A DNA stretch of 64,000 nt from Altererythrobacter sp. KTW20L (GTDB lineage Bacteria > Pseudomonadota > Alphaproteobacteria > Sphingomonadales > Sphingomonadaceae): contig NZ_JAMFLH010000001.1 of assembly GCF_023501975.1 (NCBI RefSeq), positions 186,001 through 250,000 of the forward strand, written 5' to 3'. Made by a program: the position numbers and the translations under genes. Shown here one piece after another: positions 9,392 to 16,847 of this stretch. The notes under the pieces were generated by a model. It was not told the DNA's origin. It was given only the letters and a program-made list of their open reading frames with translations, and did no database searches. Position 1 is the first letter of the stretch. Each line of letters opens with the position of its first letter.

Positions 9392-10978
9392 TCAGAAGCT
9401 GAGCGGCTGCACCCGGCGCACGTTGGGAACCTTGCAGATCTTGTCGATCAGGTCAGCCGAAACGGGGCTGTCGACCGACAGCAGCAGGATCGCCTCGCCA
9501 CCGGCTTCCCGCCGACCGAGGTGGAACGTGCCGATGTTGATCTTCGCCTCGCCCAGCAGCGCACCGACCGAGCCGATGAAGCCGGGCATATCCATGTTGG
9601 AAATGTACAGCATCTGGCCTTCGAGGTCGGCCTCGATGGCGATGCCGAACATTTCCACCAGCCGCGGCGAACCGTCGGAGAACAGCGTGCCGGCAACCGA
9701 GCGGCTGCCCTGGCTGGTTTCCACCGTGACGCGCACCAGGGTGTGGTACACGCCTTCGCGCTCGTTCCGGATTTCGCGCACCTGGATGCCGCGCTCCTTG
9801 GCCAGGAACGGCGCGTTGACCATGTTCACGCTGGACGAATAGCGCTTCATCAGGCCCGCCAGCACCGCGCCCACGATGGGCTTCTGGTTGAGCTGGGCAG
9901 CGGCGCCTTCGGTCTCGATCGAGATCTTGGGCAGGTCGCCGTGGGCCAGCTGGCCAACCAGCGAACCGAGGTTTTCGGCCAGCGACATATAGGGGCGCAG
10001 CTTGGGCGCTTCCTCGGCCGACAGCGAAGGCATGTTGAGCGCGTTGGTGACGCCCCCGGTGACCAGGAAATCGGCCATCTGTTCGGCCACCTGCAGCGCC
10101 ACGTTGACCTGGGCTTCGGTGGTCGAAGCGCCGAGGTGGGGGGTGCAGATGAAGTTCGGAGTGTTGAACAGCGGGTGGTCCTTGGCCGGCGGTTCGCTTT
10201 CGAACACGTCGAGCGCGGCACCGGCGATGTGGCCGCTGTCGAGGCCATCCTTCAACGCCACTTCATCGACCAGCCCGCCGCGCGCGCAGTTGATGATCCG
10301 CACGCCCTTCTTGCACTTTTCCAGCCGCTCGCGGTTAAGGATGTTGCGGGTCTCGTCGGTCAATGGGGTGTGCAGGGTGATGAAATCGGCCCGCTCGACC
10401 AGCGCACCCAGATCCACCTTTTCCACGCCCATTTCGATGGCGCGTTCCGGCGTCAGGAACGGGTCATAGGCAACAACCTTCATCTTCAAGCCCAGCGCGC
10501 GGCTGGCCACGATGGAACCGATGTTGCCCGCGCCGATCAGGCCCAGCGTCTTGCCGGTGACTTCCACGCCCATGAAATCGTTCTTCGGCCACAGCCCGGC
10601 CTGTGTCTTGGCATTGGCTTCAGGGATCTGGCGGGCCAGCGCAAACATCATGGCGATGGCGTGTTCGGCGGTGGTGATCGAGTTACCGAACGGCGTGTTC
10701 ATCACCACGATGCCCTTGGACGAGGCATAGGGGATATCGACATTGTCCACGCCGATGCCCGCGCGGCCGATGACCTTGAGGTTGGTGGCGGCATCGAGAA
10801 CCTCGGCTGTTGCCTTGGTGGCCGAACGGATCGCCAGGCCATCGTACTGGCCGATGCAGGCGATCAGTTCTTCCTTGGTCATGCCGGGCTTCACATCGAC
10901 ATCGCAGCCGCGCTCCTGGAAGATGCGGGCGGCGTTGGGATCCATCTTGTCGGAAATGAGGACTTTTGGCTTGGTCAT
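9392..10978 (-). CDS. serA: D-3-phosphoglycerate dehydrogenase
   Basis: SerA oxidises 3-phosphoglycerate to 3-phosphohydroxypyruvate, the first step of serine synthesis. The 528-residue length marks the long form with an allosteric substrate-binding domain and a C-terminal ACT domain. The NAD-binding motif GLIGAGNIGS, catalytic Arg in NCARGGLVDE and catalytic His in CTPHLGASTTEAQ are present, and the ACT region (DMPGFIGSVGALLGEAKINI) ends the protein. It lies 116 nt downstream of serC on the same strand, giving a serC-serA operon interrupted by a hairpin. Confidence 0.97.
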   Translation of the reverse strand: MTKPKVLISDKMDPNAARIFQERGCDVDVKPGMTKEELIACIGQYDGLAIRSATKATAEVLDAATNLKVIGRAGIGVDNVDIPYASSKGIVVMNTPFGNSITTAEHAIAMMFALARQIPEANAKTQAGLWPKNDFMGVEVTGKTLGLIGAGNIGSIVASRALGLKMKVVAYDPFLTPERAIEMGVEKVDLGALVERADFITLHTPLTDETRNILNRERLEKCKKGVRIINCARGGLVDEVALKDGLDSGHIAGAALDVFESEPPAKDHPLFNTPNFICTPHLGASTTEAQVNVALQVAEQMADFLVTGGVTNALNMPSLSAEEAPKLRPYMSLAENLGSLVGQLAHGDLPKISIETEGAAAQLNQKPIVGAVLAGLMKRYSSSVNMVNAPFLAKERGIQVREIRNEREGVYHTLVRVTVETSQGSRSVAGTLFSDGSPRLVEMFGIAIEADLEGQMLYISNMDMPGFIGSVGALLGEAKINIGTFHLGRREAGGEAILLLSVDSPVSADLIDKICKVPNVRRVQPLSF

Positions 10979-11057
10979 GGGAGTTGTCCCGTCAATTGGA
11001 GTGTGGCGCGCCGATCTGAAATGGAATCCGGGCGGCGCCTAGGAAAATGGGGATAGC

Positions 11058-11081
11058 GCAGGCCCGCACCAGCGGACCTGC
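11058..11081 (-). terminator. Intercistronic hairpin between serC and serA
   Basis: A 10-bp inverted repeat (GCAGGTCCGC and GCGGGCCTGC on the minus strand, one G-U pair) encloses a 4-nt loop. It lies 14 nt after the serC stop. No uridine run directly follows, so it may be a partial terminator or an RNA-stability element that sets the serC:serA ratio rather than a complete terminator. Confidence 0.5.
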
Positions 11082-11094
11082 ACCTAATCAGCGA

Positions 11095-12255
11095 TCAGAG
11101 ATTGCCGGCCTTGAGCTCTTCATAGGCCCAGTCGATCCACGGCAGCAGGCGCTTGATGTCCTCCTGCTCGACCGAACCGCCGCACCAGATGCGCAGCGAA
11201 GGCGGGGCATCGCGGTAGCCGTTGAAGTCATAGCCGATATGCATCTTCTCCAGCGTGGAGGCGATCTTCTTCGGCACGTTGGCCTGATCTTCAGCCGACA
11301 AACTGTCGTACCACTCGCCCTGGAACACCATGCACACGCCGGTATTGGTCCGCTGTGCGGGGTCCGCCACCATGTTGCGCAGGTAGTCCTTGCTGTCGAT
11401 GAAATCGAACACCAGCTTGGCATTGGCATCGGCGCGGTCGATCATGGCCTTGAGGCCGCCGATCGACTTCACCCATTCCAGCGCGAAGATGTAATCCTCG
11501 GTCGCCAGCATCGACGGCGTATTGATAGTCGCGCCTTCGAAAATCGAGGTGTCGATGGCACCCTTCTTCTTGATGCGGAACAGCTTGGGCAGCGGCCATG
11601 CGGGATCGTAGTCGGCGATCCGCTGGGCGGCCTTGGGGCTGAGGATCAGCATGCCGTGCTGCGCTTCACCGCCAAGCACCTTCTGCCACGAGAAGGTGGT
11701 GACATCGAGCTTGGCCCAATCCATGTCCATCGCGAACACCGCGCTGGTAGCGTCGTTGATCGCAAGGCCCGGGCGATCCGCAGCCAGCCAATCAAGATTG
11801 GGGATGCGCGCGCCGCTGGTGGTGCCGTTGAAGGTGAAGACAACGTCGTTGTCCTGCGGGATCTGGGTGAGATCGGGAATTTCGCCGTAGCCGGCTTCGA
11901 GGACTTGCAGGTCCGGCAGCTTGAGCTGCTTTGCCGCATCCTGGATCCACACGTTGCCGAAGCTTTCCCACGCGGCGACGGTGGCAGGCCTGGCGCCCAG
12001 CATCGTCCACATCGCACATTCCAGCGCGCCCGTATCGGAACCCGGCATGATGCCGACGAGGTAGTCATCGGGAACGCCAAGCAGTTCCTTGGTCAGGTCG
12101 ATGGCATACTTCAGCCGGCCCTTGGCATAGGACGAGCGGTGCGAGCGGCCGAGGCTTTTGATATCGAGCTTGTCAGCCGACCAGCCGGGGATCTTGGCAG
12201 TGGGTCCGGACGAGAAGAACGGACGTTCGGGACGAAGCGTAGGTTGTACAGTCAT
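11095..12255 (-). CDS. serC: Phosphoserine aminotransferase
   Basis: SerC converts 3-phosphohydroxypyruvate and glutamate to O-phosphoserine and 2-oxoglutarate with pyridoxal phosphate. The 386-residue product (start ATG 12255, Shine-Dalgarno AGGAGAG) has FFSSGPTAKIPGW, SHRSSYAKGRL and the PLP-lysine region FSWQKVLGGEAQHG. This is the longer alphaproteobacterial-type SerC. The longer in-frame ORF to 12438 runs into the promoter and leader and is not coding. It is the first gene of the serC-serA unit. Confidence 0.95.
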   Translation of the reverse strand: MTVQPTLRPERPFFSSGPTAKIPGWSADKLDIKSLGRSHRSSYAKGRLKYAIDLTKELLGVPDDYLVGIMPGSDTGALECAMWTMLGARPATVAAWESFGNVWIQDAAKQLKLPDLQVLEAGYGEIPDLTQIPQDNDVVFTFNGTTSGARIPNLDWLAADRPGLAINDATSAVFAMDMDWAKLDVTTFSWQKVLGGEAQHGMLILSPKAAQRIADYDPAWPLPKLFRIKKKGAIDTSIFEGATINTPSMLATEDYIFALEWVKSIGGLKAMIDRADANAKLVFDFIDSKDYLRNMVADPAQRTNTGVCMVFQGEWYDSLSAEDQANVPKKIASTLEKMHIGYDFNGYRDAPPSLRIWCGGSVEQEDIKRLLPWIDWAYEELKAGNL

Positions 12256-12260
12256 GTATT

Positions 12261-12298
12261 CTCTCCTTGCAGAGAGCTCGCGCGGCGTTGGGACCGCG
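12261..12298 (-). ncRNA. serC leader with two hairpins, candidate serC RNA motif
   Basis: Immediately before serC the minus strand carries two hairpins. The first pairs CGCGG with CCGCG around TCCCAACG (12281-12298). The second pairs CTCTC with GAGAG around TGCAAG (12261-12276) and contains the AGGAGAG ribosome-binding site. A structured serC motif preceding serC-serA operons is known in Alphaproteobacteria. I assign this region to it from position, layout and Shine-Dalgarno masking, not from a covariance model. Confidence 0.6.
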
Positions 12299-12311
12299 TG
12301 GCCCGGCGGCG

Positions 12312-12339
12312 GCACTAGAGGGATGCTGGCCATAGTCAA
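12312..12339 (-). promoter_or_regulatory. Putative serC promoter
   Basis: On the minus strand a consensus-like -35 TTGACT (12334-12339) is followed after 16 nt by TAGTGC (12312-12317). Transcription from here would start just before the two leader hairpins, giving a leader of roughly 50-60 nt. This is inferred from sequence match and spacing only. Confidence 0.45.
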
Positions 12340-12471
12340 GCCGCAATGCCGGTTTATCTGGCGGACAAGTGCTGGAGGTGCGGAAGAATCCTGCCGTCCC
12401 GGCAATTGTTTGCCGCGCGTTAACCTTGTTCCTTCCACAATGTTTAACCACGTCTAGGCAATAGCACGAGT

Positions 12472-13149
12472 ATGAGACGCATCGCTCCCCTCCTGGCCGT
12501 CACGGCACTGCTATCGGCCTGTTCGGTCGTTCCTGAATCGCGCGGCAGCCAGGCTCCGGCAGCACCCCGCATCCAGCAGGCGGCACCTGTCGCCGTGGCC
12601 CCACAGGATCGCCAGTGCCTGGCGCAACTGACCGATACCGGCGCCCAGTTCGTGCCGGTGGCCGATGCCTATACCGGGCAAGGCTGCAGCACGGTCGGCA
12701 CTGTTCAGCTGACCGCCCTGCGCAGCGACGTGACGCGACTGTCCGTCAGCAATATAGGTCCGGTCCAGTGCGGTGTTGGCGCGGCTTTCGCTGCCTGGGC
12801 ACGTTTCGGTGTTGATCGCGCCGCGCAGCAAATCCTCGGCTCACCCCTGCAGCGGATCGAGACGATGGGCAGCTACGCCTGCCGCAACGTGGCGGGAAGC
12901 CAGCGGCGTTCGGCCCATGCCACCGCGGGCGCGATCGATATTGCAGCCTTCGTGCTGGAAGATGGCCGCCGGATTTCAATCGTGGAGCACTGGCACGCCG
13001 GGACCGCCGCCGAGAAGGAATTCCTGCGCACCGTACAGCGTAGCGCCTGCCGCCGCTTTGCCACCGTGCTGGGGCCGGAGTACAATGCCGCTCACCGTGA
13101 CCACTTCCACCTTGAAGGGGTGATCTCCGGCAATTCGTTCTGCCGCTGA
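12472..13149 (+). CDS. Extensin-like C-terminal domain lipoprotein
   Basis: This is a predicted envelope lipoprotein of 225 residues. The N terminus (MRRIAPLLAVTALLSAC) ends in a lipobox with the lipidated Cys at residue 17. The rest matches the bacterial extensin-like C-terminal domain: four or more cysteines (QCLAQL, CGVGAAFAAWA, YACRNV, SACRRF), RRSAHATAGAIDIAAF, and a final histidine-rich AAHRDHFHLE. The S-x-H...DIA and D-H-F-H pattern resembles metal-binding D,D-peptidase-like folds, so a role in peptidoglycan turnover is possible but unproven. It is divergent from serC. Confidence 0.85.
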   Translation: MRRIAPLLAVTALLSACSVVPESRGSQAPAAPRIQQAAPVAVAPQDRQCLAQLTDTGAQFVPVADAYTGQGCSTVGTVQLTALRSDVTRLSVSNIGPVQCGVGAAFAAWARFGVDRAAQQILGSPLQRIETMGSYACRNVAGSQRRSAHATAGAIDIAAFVLEDGRRISIVEHWHAGTAAEKEFLRTVQRSACRRFATVLGPEYNAAHRDHFHLEGVISGNSFCR

Positions 13150-13160
13150 CGGGCTGAAAT

Positions 13161-13841
13161 TCAGCCCTCGGCAGCCAGCCGCGGGATCGGCCGAGGATCG
13201 ACCATCAGCTCTGTAGCAAGTTCCGGTGCCAGGCGATCCTCGAACTTTGCTTCCAGCCGCAGGCGCACGGCTTCTGCCGAATGGCTCGCGCCGAGCTTTT
13301 CCATCATGTTGGCGCGATGGATTTCCACGGTGCGCGGGCTGATATCCAGCGCGCGGGCAATGGCCTTGTTCGAACAGCCCTCGCTCAGCCAGTCGAGCAC
13401 TTCGCGTTCGCGGCGGCTGAGAGTGCCGATCCGCTGGCGCGCTTCGACGAGGCGACGGCGGGCATCGGTGTGGCGCCCGGCATCAGCCGCCACGTGGTTG
13501 ACCATGCGGGCAAATTCGCTTTCGGTGAGGGGTAGCCGCAGGTAATCGAGCGCGCCGGCGCGGATGGCCTGGACCACTTCGTCTACGTCGGGAGAATGGC
13601 TGGCGGCAATCACCGGCAGCCAGATGCCCGCATCGCCCAGCCGGTCGAGCAGGCGGTCCATCCCGCAGGCCAGCACGCCTTCGCAGGCGACGATAACGCC
13701 GTCGCGGGGATTGCTGTCCATCAGTTCGGCCATGTCCGAATAGACTTCGGCATGATGCCCGAGCCCGAAAGCGATGCGGGACTGTTCGGCCCTGAGGCGG
13801 CTGTCGCCACCGACGATGTGAAGTTTGAGACGCTGTTCCAT
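13161..13841 (-). CDS. LuxR/FixJ-type response regulator with degenerate receiver
   Basis: This is a 226-residue two-domain transcription regulator. The C-terminal part (about residues 138-200: LSRREREVLDWLSEG, ISPRTVEIHRANMMEKLGA) is a canonical LuxR helix-turn-helix. The N-terminal part has the length and hydrophobic pattern of a receiver but lacks its chemistry: the usual acidic pair reads GGD (11-13), the phospho-acceptor position reads VACE (Ala or Cys at 52-53), and the conserved Lys before Pro is Leu (YLRLPL, 103). It therefore probably does not use Asp phosphorylation. I start at ATG 13841 (MEQRLKLHIV); a 36-residue upstream extension is possible. No sensor kinase is adjacent. Confidence 0.82.
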   Translation of the reverse strand: MEQRLKLHIVGGDSRLRAEQSRIAFGLGHHAEVYSDMAELMDSNPRDGVIVACEGVLACGMDRLLDRLGDAGIWLPVIAASHSPDVDEVVQAIRAGALDYLRLPLTESEFARMVNHVAADAGRHTDARRRLVEARQRIGTLSRREREVLDWLSEGCSNKAIARALDISPRTVEIHRANMMEKLGASHSAEAVRLRLEAKFEDRLAPELATELMVDPRPIPRLAAEG

Positions 13842-14192
13842 GGCGACAAGTGTTGCGTCGGATTGGTCATCTTCGCACGTCGGATCCCAACCGAAATCAA
13901 CCGAAGTTACGTGTTCAAACGATGTGAGGGCGCAGAAATCCATCGACAAGTTCCATCCATTTCGGAGTAGAATTCAGGATTAGCCCGCATGTTGGGAACA
14001 CCTAGTTCACCGGAAGATAGGTGGAACCACGTAGAGAATCGACCCGGCCCGCCCCTGCTACGGGCCGCCACGCCCTGTCCAGCAAGGGCACAGGGCCCGA
14101 CCATCAGCCGCAAAATGCTATCACAACTGGTAAATTGCCACCCTTAACGACGCAGCAACGAACGACGCTGCCCGCCGCCGTGTTGGCCCGCC
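13842..14192. other. 351-nt intergenic region between the LuxR regulator and the Anbu cluster
   Basis: No convincing gene lies here. It contains a 7-bp inverted repeat GCCCTGT/ACAGGGC around an 11-nt loop at 14072-14096 that could mark the end of the leftward Anbu transcript, although no uridine run follows. It also has a tandem pair of TTCGGTTG words on the minus strand near 13890-13910, just upstream of the regulator start, which could be an operator. A short minus-strand ORF (13907-14113) shows no recognisable features. Confidence 0.4.
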
Positions 14193-14945
14193 TTACTCGA
14201 CCTGCTGGTAGAAAGTGTAATCCGGCAGGGAATGGAACGCCTTGCGCAGCGCATCGCTCCAACTGCTCGAAATGGCATCGAAATAGGGATCGTCATGTTC
14301 GATCCGCCGTTCGTGTAACGGCTCGAAATTGTCGCGCTCCATCACCATCAGGTCCAGCGGCAGCCCGACCGAAAGGTTGGCCTTCAGCGTAGAATCGAAA
14401 CTGACCATCAGGAGCTTGATCGCGTCCTCGAAGCTCATGGACCGGTCATAGCCGCGGATCAGGATCGGCCGACCATACTTGGTCTCACCGATCTGGAAGA
14501 ACGGCGTATCGAAGCTGGCCTCGATGAAGTTGCCTTCGGGATAGACCATGAACAGCCGCGGCTCCATCCCGGCGATCTGCCCGGCCACGATGATGCTGGC
14601 GTTGAACCGGCTGGCCGCCACCATGCCGCCGTTATCGGCCTGGGTCGCCTGCACTGTCTCGCGCAGCAGCTTGCCCACTTCGACCGCCACCTGGAACATG
14701 GTCGGCAGTTCGAACAGGGAATTGTGCCTGTCGCCCGGCGCCTTGGTGCGTTCTTCCAGCTTGCTGATGACAGCCTGGGTGGTGGCAAGGTTGCCCGCGG
14801 TCAGCAGCGAGATCATCCGCTGTCCCGGCACCGACCAGCGGAACATCTTACGAAAGACCGAGATGTTATCGACGCCCGAATTGGTGCGGGTGTCGCTCAT
14901 CAACACCAGGCCCTTGTCGAGCACCATTCCAACGCAATAGGTCAT
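14193..14945 (-). CDS. Anbu proteasome-like peptidase (beta-proteobacterial/HslV-like)
   Basis: Anbu is a bacterial Ntn-hydrolase related to the proteasome beta subunit and HslV that forms open rings or helices. The 250-residue product begins MTYCVGMVLDKGLVLMSDTR with NSGVDNISVFRKMF, so removal of Met1 would expose the catalytic Thr, with the conserved Asp and Lys following. The total length and the motifs RFNASIIVAGQI and LFMVYPEGNFIEA fit Anbu rather than HslV. It is the last gene of a leftward cluster with a transglutaminase, an alpha-E protein and a permuted ATP-grasp protein, the gene company typical of Anbu. Physiological substrates are unknown. Confidence 0.93.
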   Translation of the reverse strand: MTYCVGMVLDKGLVLMSDTRTNSGVDNISVFRKMFRWSVPGQRMISLLTAGNLATTQAVISKLEERTKAPGDRHNSLFELPTMFQVAVEVGKLLRETVQATQADNGGMVAASRFNASIIVAGQIAGMEPRLFMVYPEGNFIEASFDTPFFQIGETKYGRPILIRGYDRSMSFEDAIKLLMVSFDSTLKANLSVGLPLDLMVMERDNFEPLHERRIEHDDPYFDAISSSWSDALRKAFHSLPDYTFYQQVE

Positions 14946-15015
14946 GTCGAAATTCCCGTTTTCCCTGGTTCAGACGGTTAGCAACGCGGCGTGCGGGGAT
15001 GCAAGCGCACGGCTG

Positions 15016-15831
15016 TCACTGTTCCACTGTCTGCTGTTCAACTGCCAGGTCCACGTGCAGGTCCTCGGTCTGGGCGCCGAAGCTGATGCCGGTGATCGGC
15101 GCCGCGTCGCGATAGTCGCGGCCCGTTGCCACGCGGACATAGCGGGTGTCTGGACTGATCTGGTTGGAAATGTCGAACCCGACCCAGCCCAGCCCTTCAA
15201 CCCATGCTTCGGCCCAGGCGTGGGTGGCTTCCTGGTGGATCCGGTCGTCCATCATCAGGTAGCCGCTGACATAGCGGGCGGGAACATCGAGCATGCGGGC
15301 TGCGGTGATGAACACATGGGCATGGTCCTGGCACACCCCACAGCCGTGGGCAATCGCCTCCTCCGCCGTGGTTTCCACTGTGGTAAAGCCGGTCTCGTAT
15401 TCCACCGCACCGCGGATCACGGCGGACAGGCGGTGCAGCGTTTCGACGATGCCTTCGGAGCTGCGCTCTACCGTCCCCAGCAACTGGCGGACACGCGGGC
15501 CCGGCTTGGTCAGCGGCGTCCTGCCGAGGAAGGCCCACAGCGGCATGTGCCCCGAATGGCGCCCGATCACCCCGGCCAAGTCCTTCGTCTCGACCATGCC
15601 CTTGCACTCGATGATGACCTCCTTCGCGCCGGGCTCCACCGAGACGAGGTTGGTGTGGTTGAAGTTCTGGTCATCGTAAGCCAGTTCCTCGCGCGCGCCC
15701 TGGTAGGTCATGGCCCAGTCGAGGATTTTCTGCCCTTGCGTTTCCTTGGGCGTCAGGCGCAGGCGCTGCACCCCGTGGGCGACAGGTTCGGCAAAGACAT
15801 AGCGGGTGGTATGGCGGATCGAGAGGCGCAT
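15016..15831 (-). CDS. Transglutaminase-like cysteine peptidase (Anbu cluster)
   Basis: This 271-residue protein has an N-terminal bacterial transglutaminase-like domain (MRLSIRHTTRYVFAEPV, QRLRLTPKETQGQ) and a catalytic transglutaminase core. The Cys-His-Asp triad is visible as GCGVCQDHAHVF, ATHAWAEAW and GFDISNQ. Members of this family act as peptidases or amide-forming enzymes. I chose the ATG at 15831 because the family starts there; the longer ORF overlaps the alpha-E gene. The gene starts 17 nt after the alpha-E stop and precedes the Anbu gene by 70 nt, so the set is probably one operon. Confidence 0.92.
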   Translation of the reverse strand: MRLSIRHTTRYVFAEPVAHGVQRLRLTPKETQGQKILDWAMTYQGAREELAYDDQNFNHTNLVSVEPGAKEVIIECKGMVETKDLAGVIGRHSGHMPLWAFLGRTPLTKPGPRVRQLLGTVERSSEGIVETLHRLSAVIRGAVEYETGFTTVETTAEEAIAHGCGVCQDHAHVFITAARMLDVPARYVSGYLMMDDRIHQEATHAWAEAWVEGLGWVGFDISNQISPDTRYVRVATGRDYRDAAPITGISFGAQTEDLHVDLAVEQQTVEQ

Positions 15832-15848
15832 GGTCTGGTTCTGCCGCG

Positions 15849-16847
15849 TCAGGAGACGAAGCGATACTCCTCCGAAATTGCGCTGCCGACGGCGGCGTTG
15901 CAGGCGATGAACTCGATCAGGAACTGGTGCAGCCCCTGCTCGAAGATGTCCTCCACCGTGCGCTGCGACAGCATCAGGTCGCAAGCGGCCAGCGCTTCAT
16001 GCGCCTTGCCCTCGCGGCGATGGAAGCGGCCCAGGGCATTGAGGTTCTCGCGCATGGCGGCATGGCAGAACATCAGGCTGCGGGGGAACCGCTCATCCAG
16101 GATGAGGAATTCGGCAATCGACCGGGCATCCATCCGCCCAGCATTGAGCCAGGAAAAGGCCCGTTCGGCCGAACAGGACCGCAGGATGTTGTCCCATTGC
16201 CCCGTATCTAGCGCGGTGCCGACATAGGCCAGGCTGGGCAGCAGCAGGTAGTACTTCACGTCGAGGATACGCGCGGTGTTGTCAGCCCGCTCCAGGAAGG
16301 TGCCCGCGCGGGCGAAGCTGTAGGTTTCGTTCCGCAGCATCGAACCATGGGTTGCACCGCGGGCAATGGTCGATTCGCGGCGGATTGCGGCCAGCACCTG
16401 GTTGAGGTTGGTCTCGCGCACCGGGCGGGCGAGCATGTCGCGCAGGGCCATCCAGCCTTCGTTGATCGCTTCCCACACCTCGCGCGTGATGGCCGAGCGA
16501 CAGGCCCGGGCGCTGATCCGCGCGCGCTCGAACATCGACAGCACGCTTTCGGGATTGTTGCGCGACCGCAGCACGAACTCGCACACCTGCGCGCCGACAA
16601 ACCCTTCGTGGTGCGCTTGGTAGCTCTGCAACAGGCCCAGCGTGACCAGGATCGAGCGCCATTCCTGCGTCGCCTCGTCAGCCCCGCGGGTCAGCGTCAT
16701 GCGGTGGCCCGCCGCCAGCAGGCGCGCGGTATTCTCCGCCCGTTCGAGATAGCGGTACATCCAGAAGATGCCGTTGGCCACACGGCCGAGCATCGGCTTT
16801 TCCAGCGTGTTGTAGCTGGGTGAAATGAAGTTGGGCCCGTCAGTCAT
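15849..16847 (-). CDS. Alpha-E domain protein (DUF403)
   Basis: This is an all-helical alpha-E (DUF403) protein of 332 residues, a family of unknown biochemical role that almost always accompanies permuted ATP-grasp proteins and transglutaminases. The typical start MLGRVANGIFWMYRYLERAENTAR is found at residue 19, so ATG 16793 is an alternative to the ATG at 16847 used here. The 16847 start overlaps the upstream gene stop by 8 nt, suggesting coupling. Other family segments are LVTLGLLQSYQAHH, NARGISAREV-like ARISARACRSAI and a C-terminal helical bundle. Confidence 0.92.
   Translation of the reverse strand: MTDGPNFISPSYNTLEKPMLGRVANGIFWMYRYLERAENTARLLAAGHRMTLTRGADEATQEWRSILVTLGLLQSYQAHHEGFVGAQVCEFVLRSRNNPESVLSMFERARISARACRSAITREVWEAINEGWMALRDMLARPVRETNLNQVLAAIRRESTIARGATHGSMLRNETYSFARAGTFLERADNTARILDVKYYLLLPSLAYVGTALDTGQWDNILRSCSAERAFSWLNAGRMDARSIAEFLILDERFPRSLMFCHAAMRENLNALGRFHRREGKAHEALAACDLMLSQRTVEDIFEQGLHQFLIEFIACNAAVGSAISEEYRFVS

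Noticed and set aside
9257-11056. 599-codon plus-strand ORF opposite serA
   Set aside because: serA on the minus strand has all catalytic and ACT-domain motifs; the opposite frame has none.
13907-14113. 68-codon minus-strand ORF upstream of the LuxR-type regulator
   Set aside because: No ribosome site, conservation sign or motif; more likely regulatory DNA.
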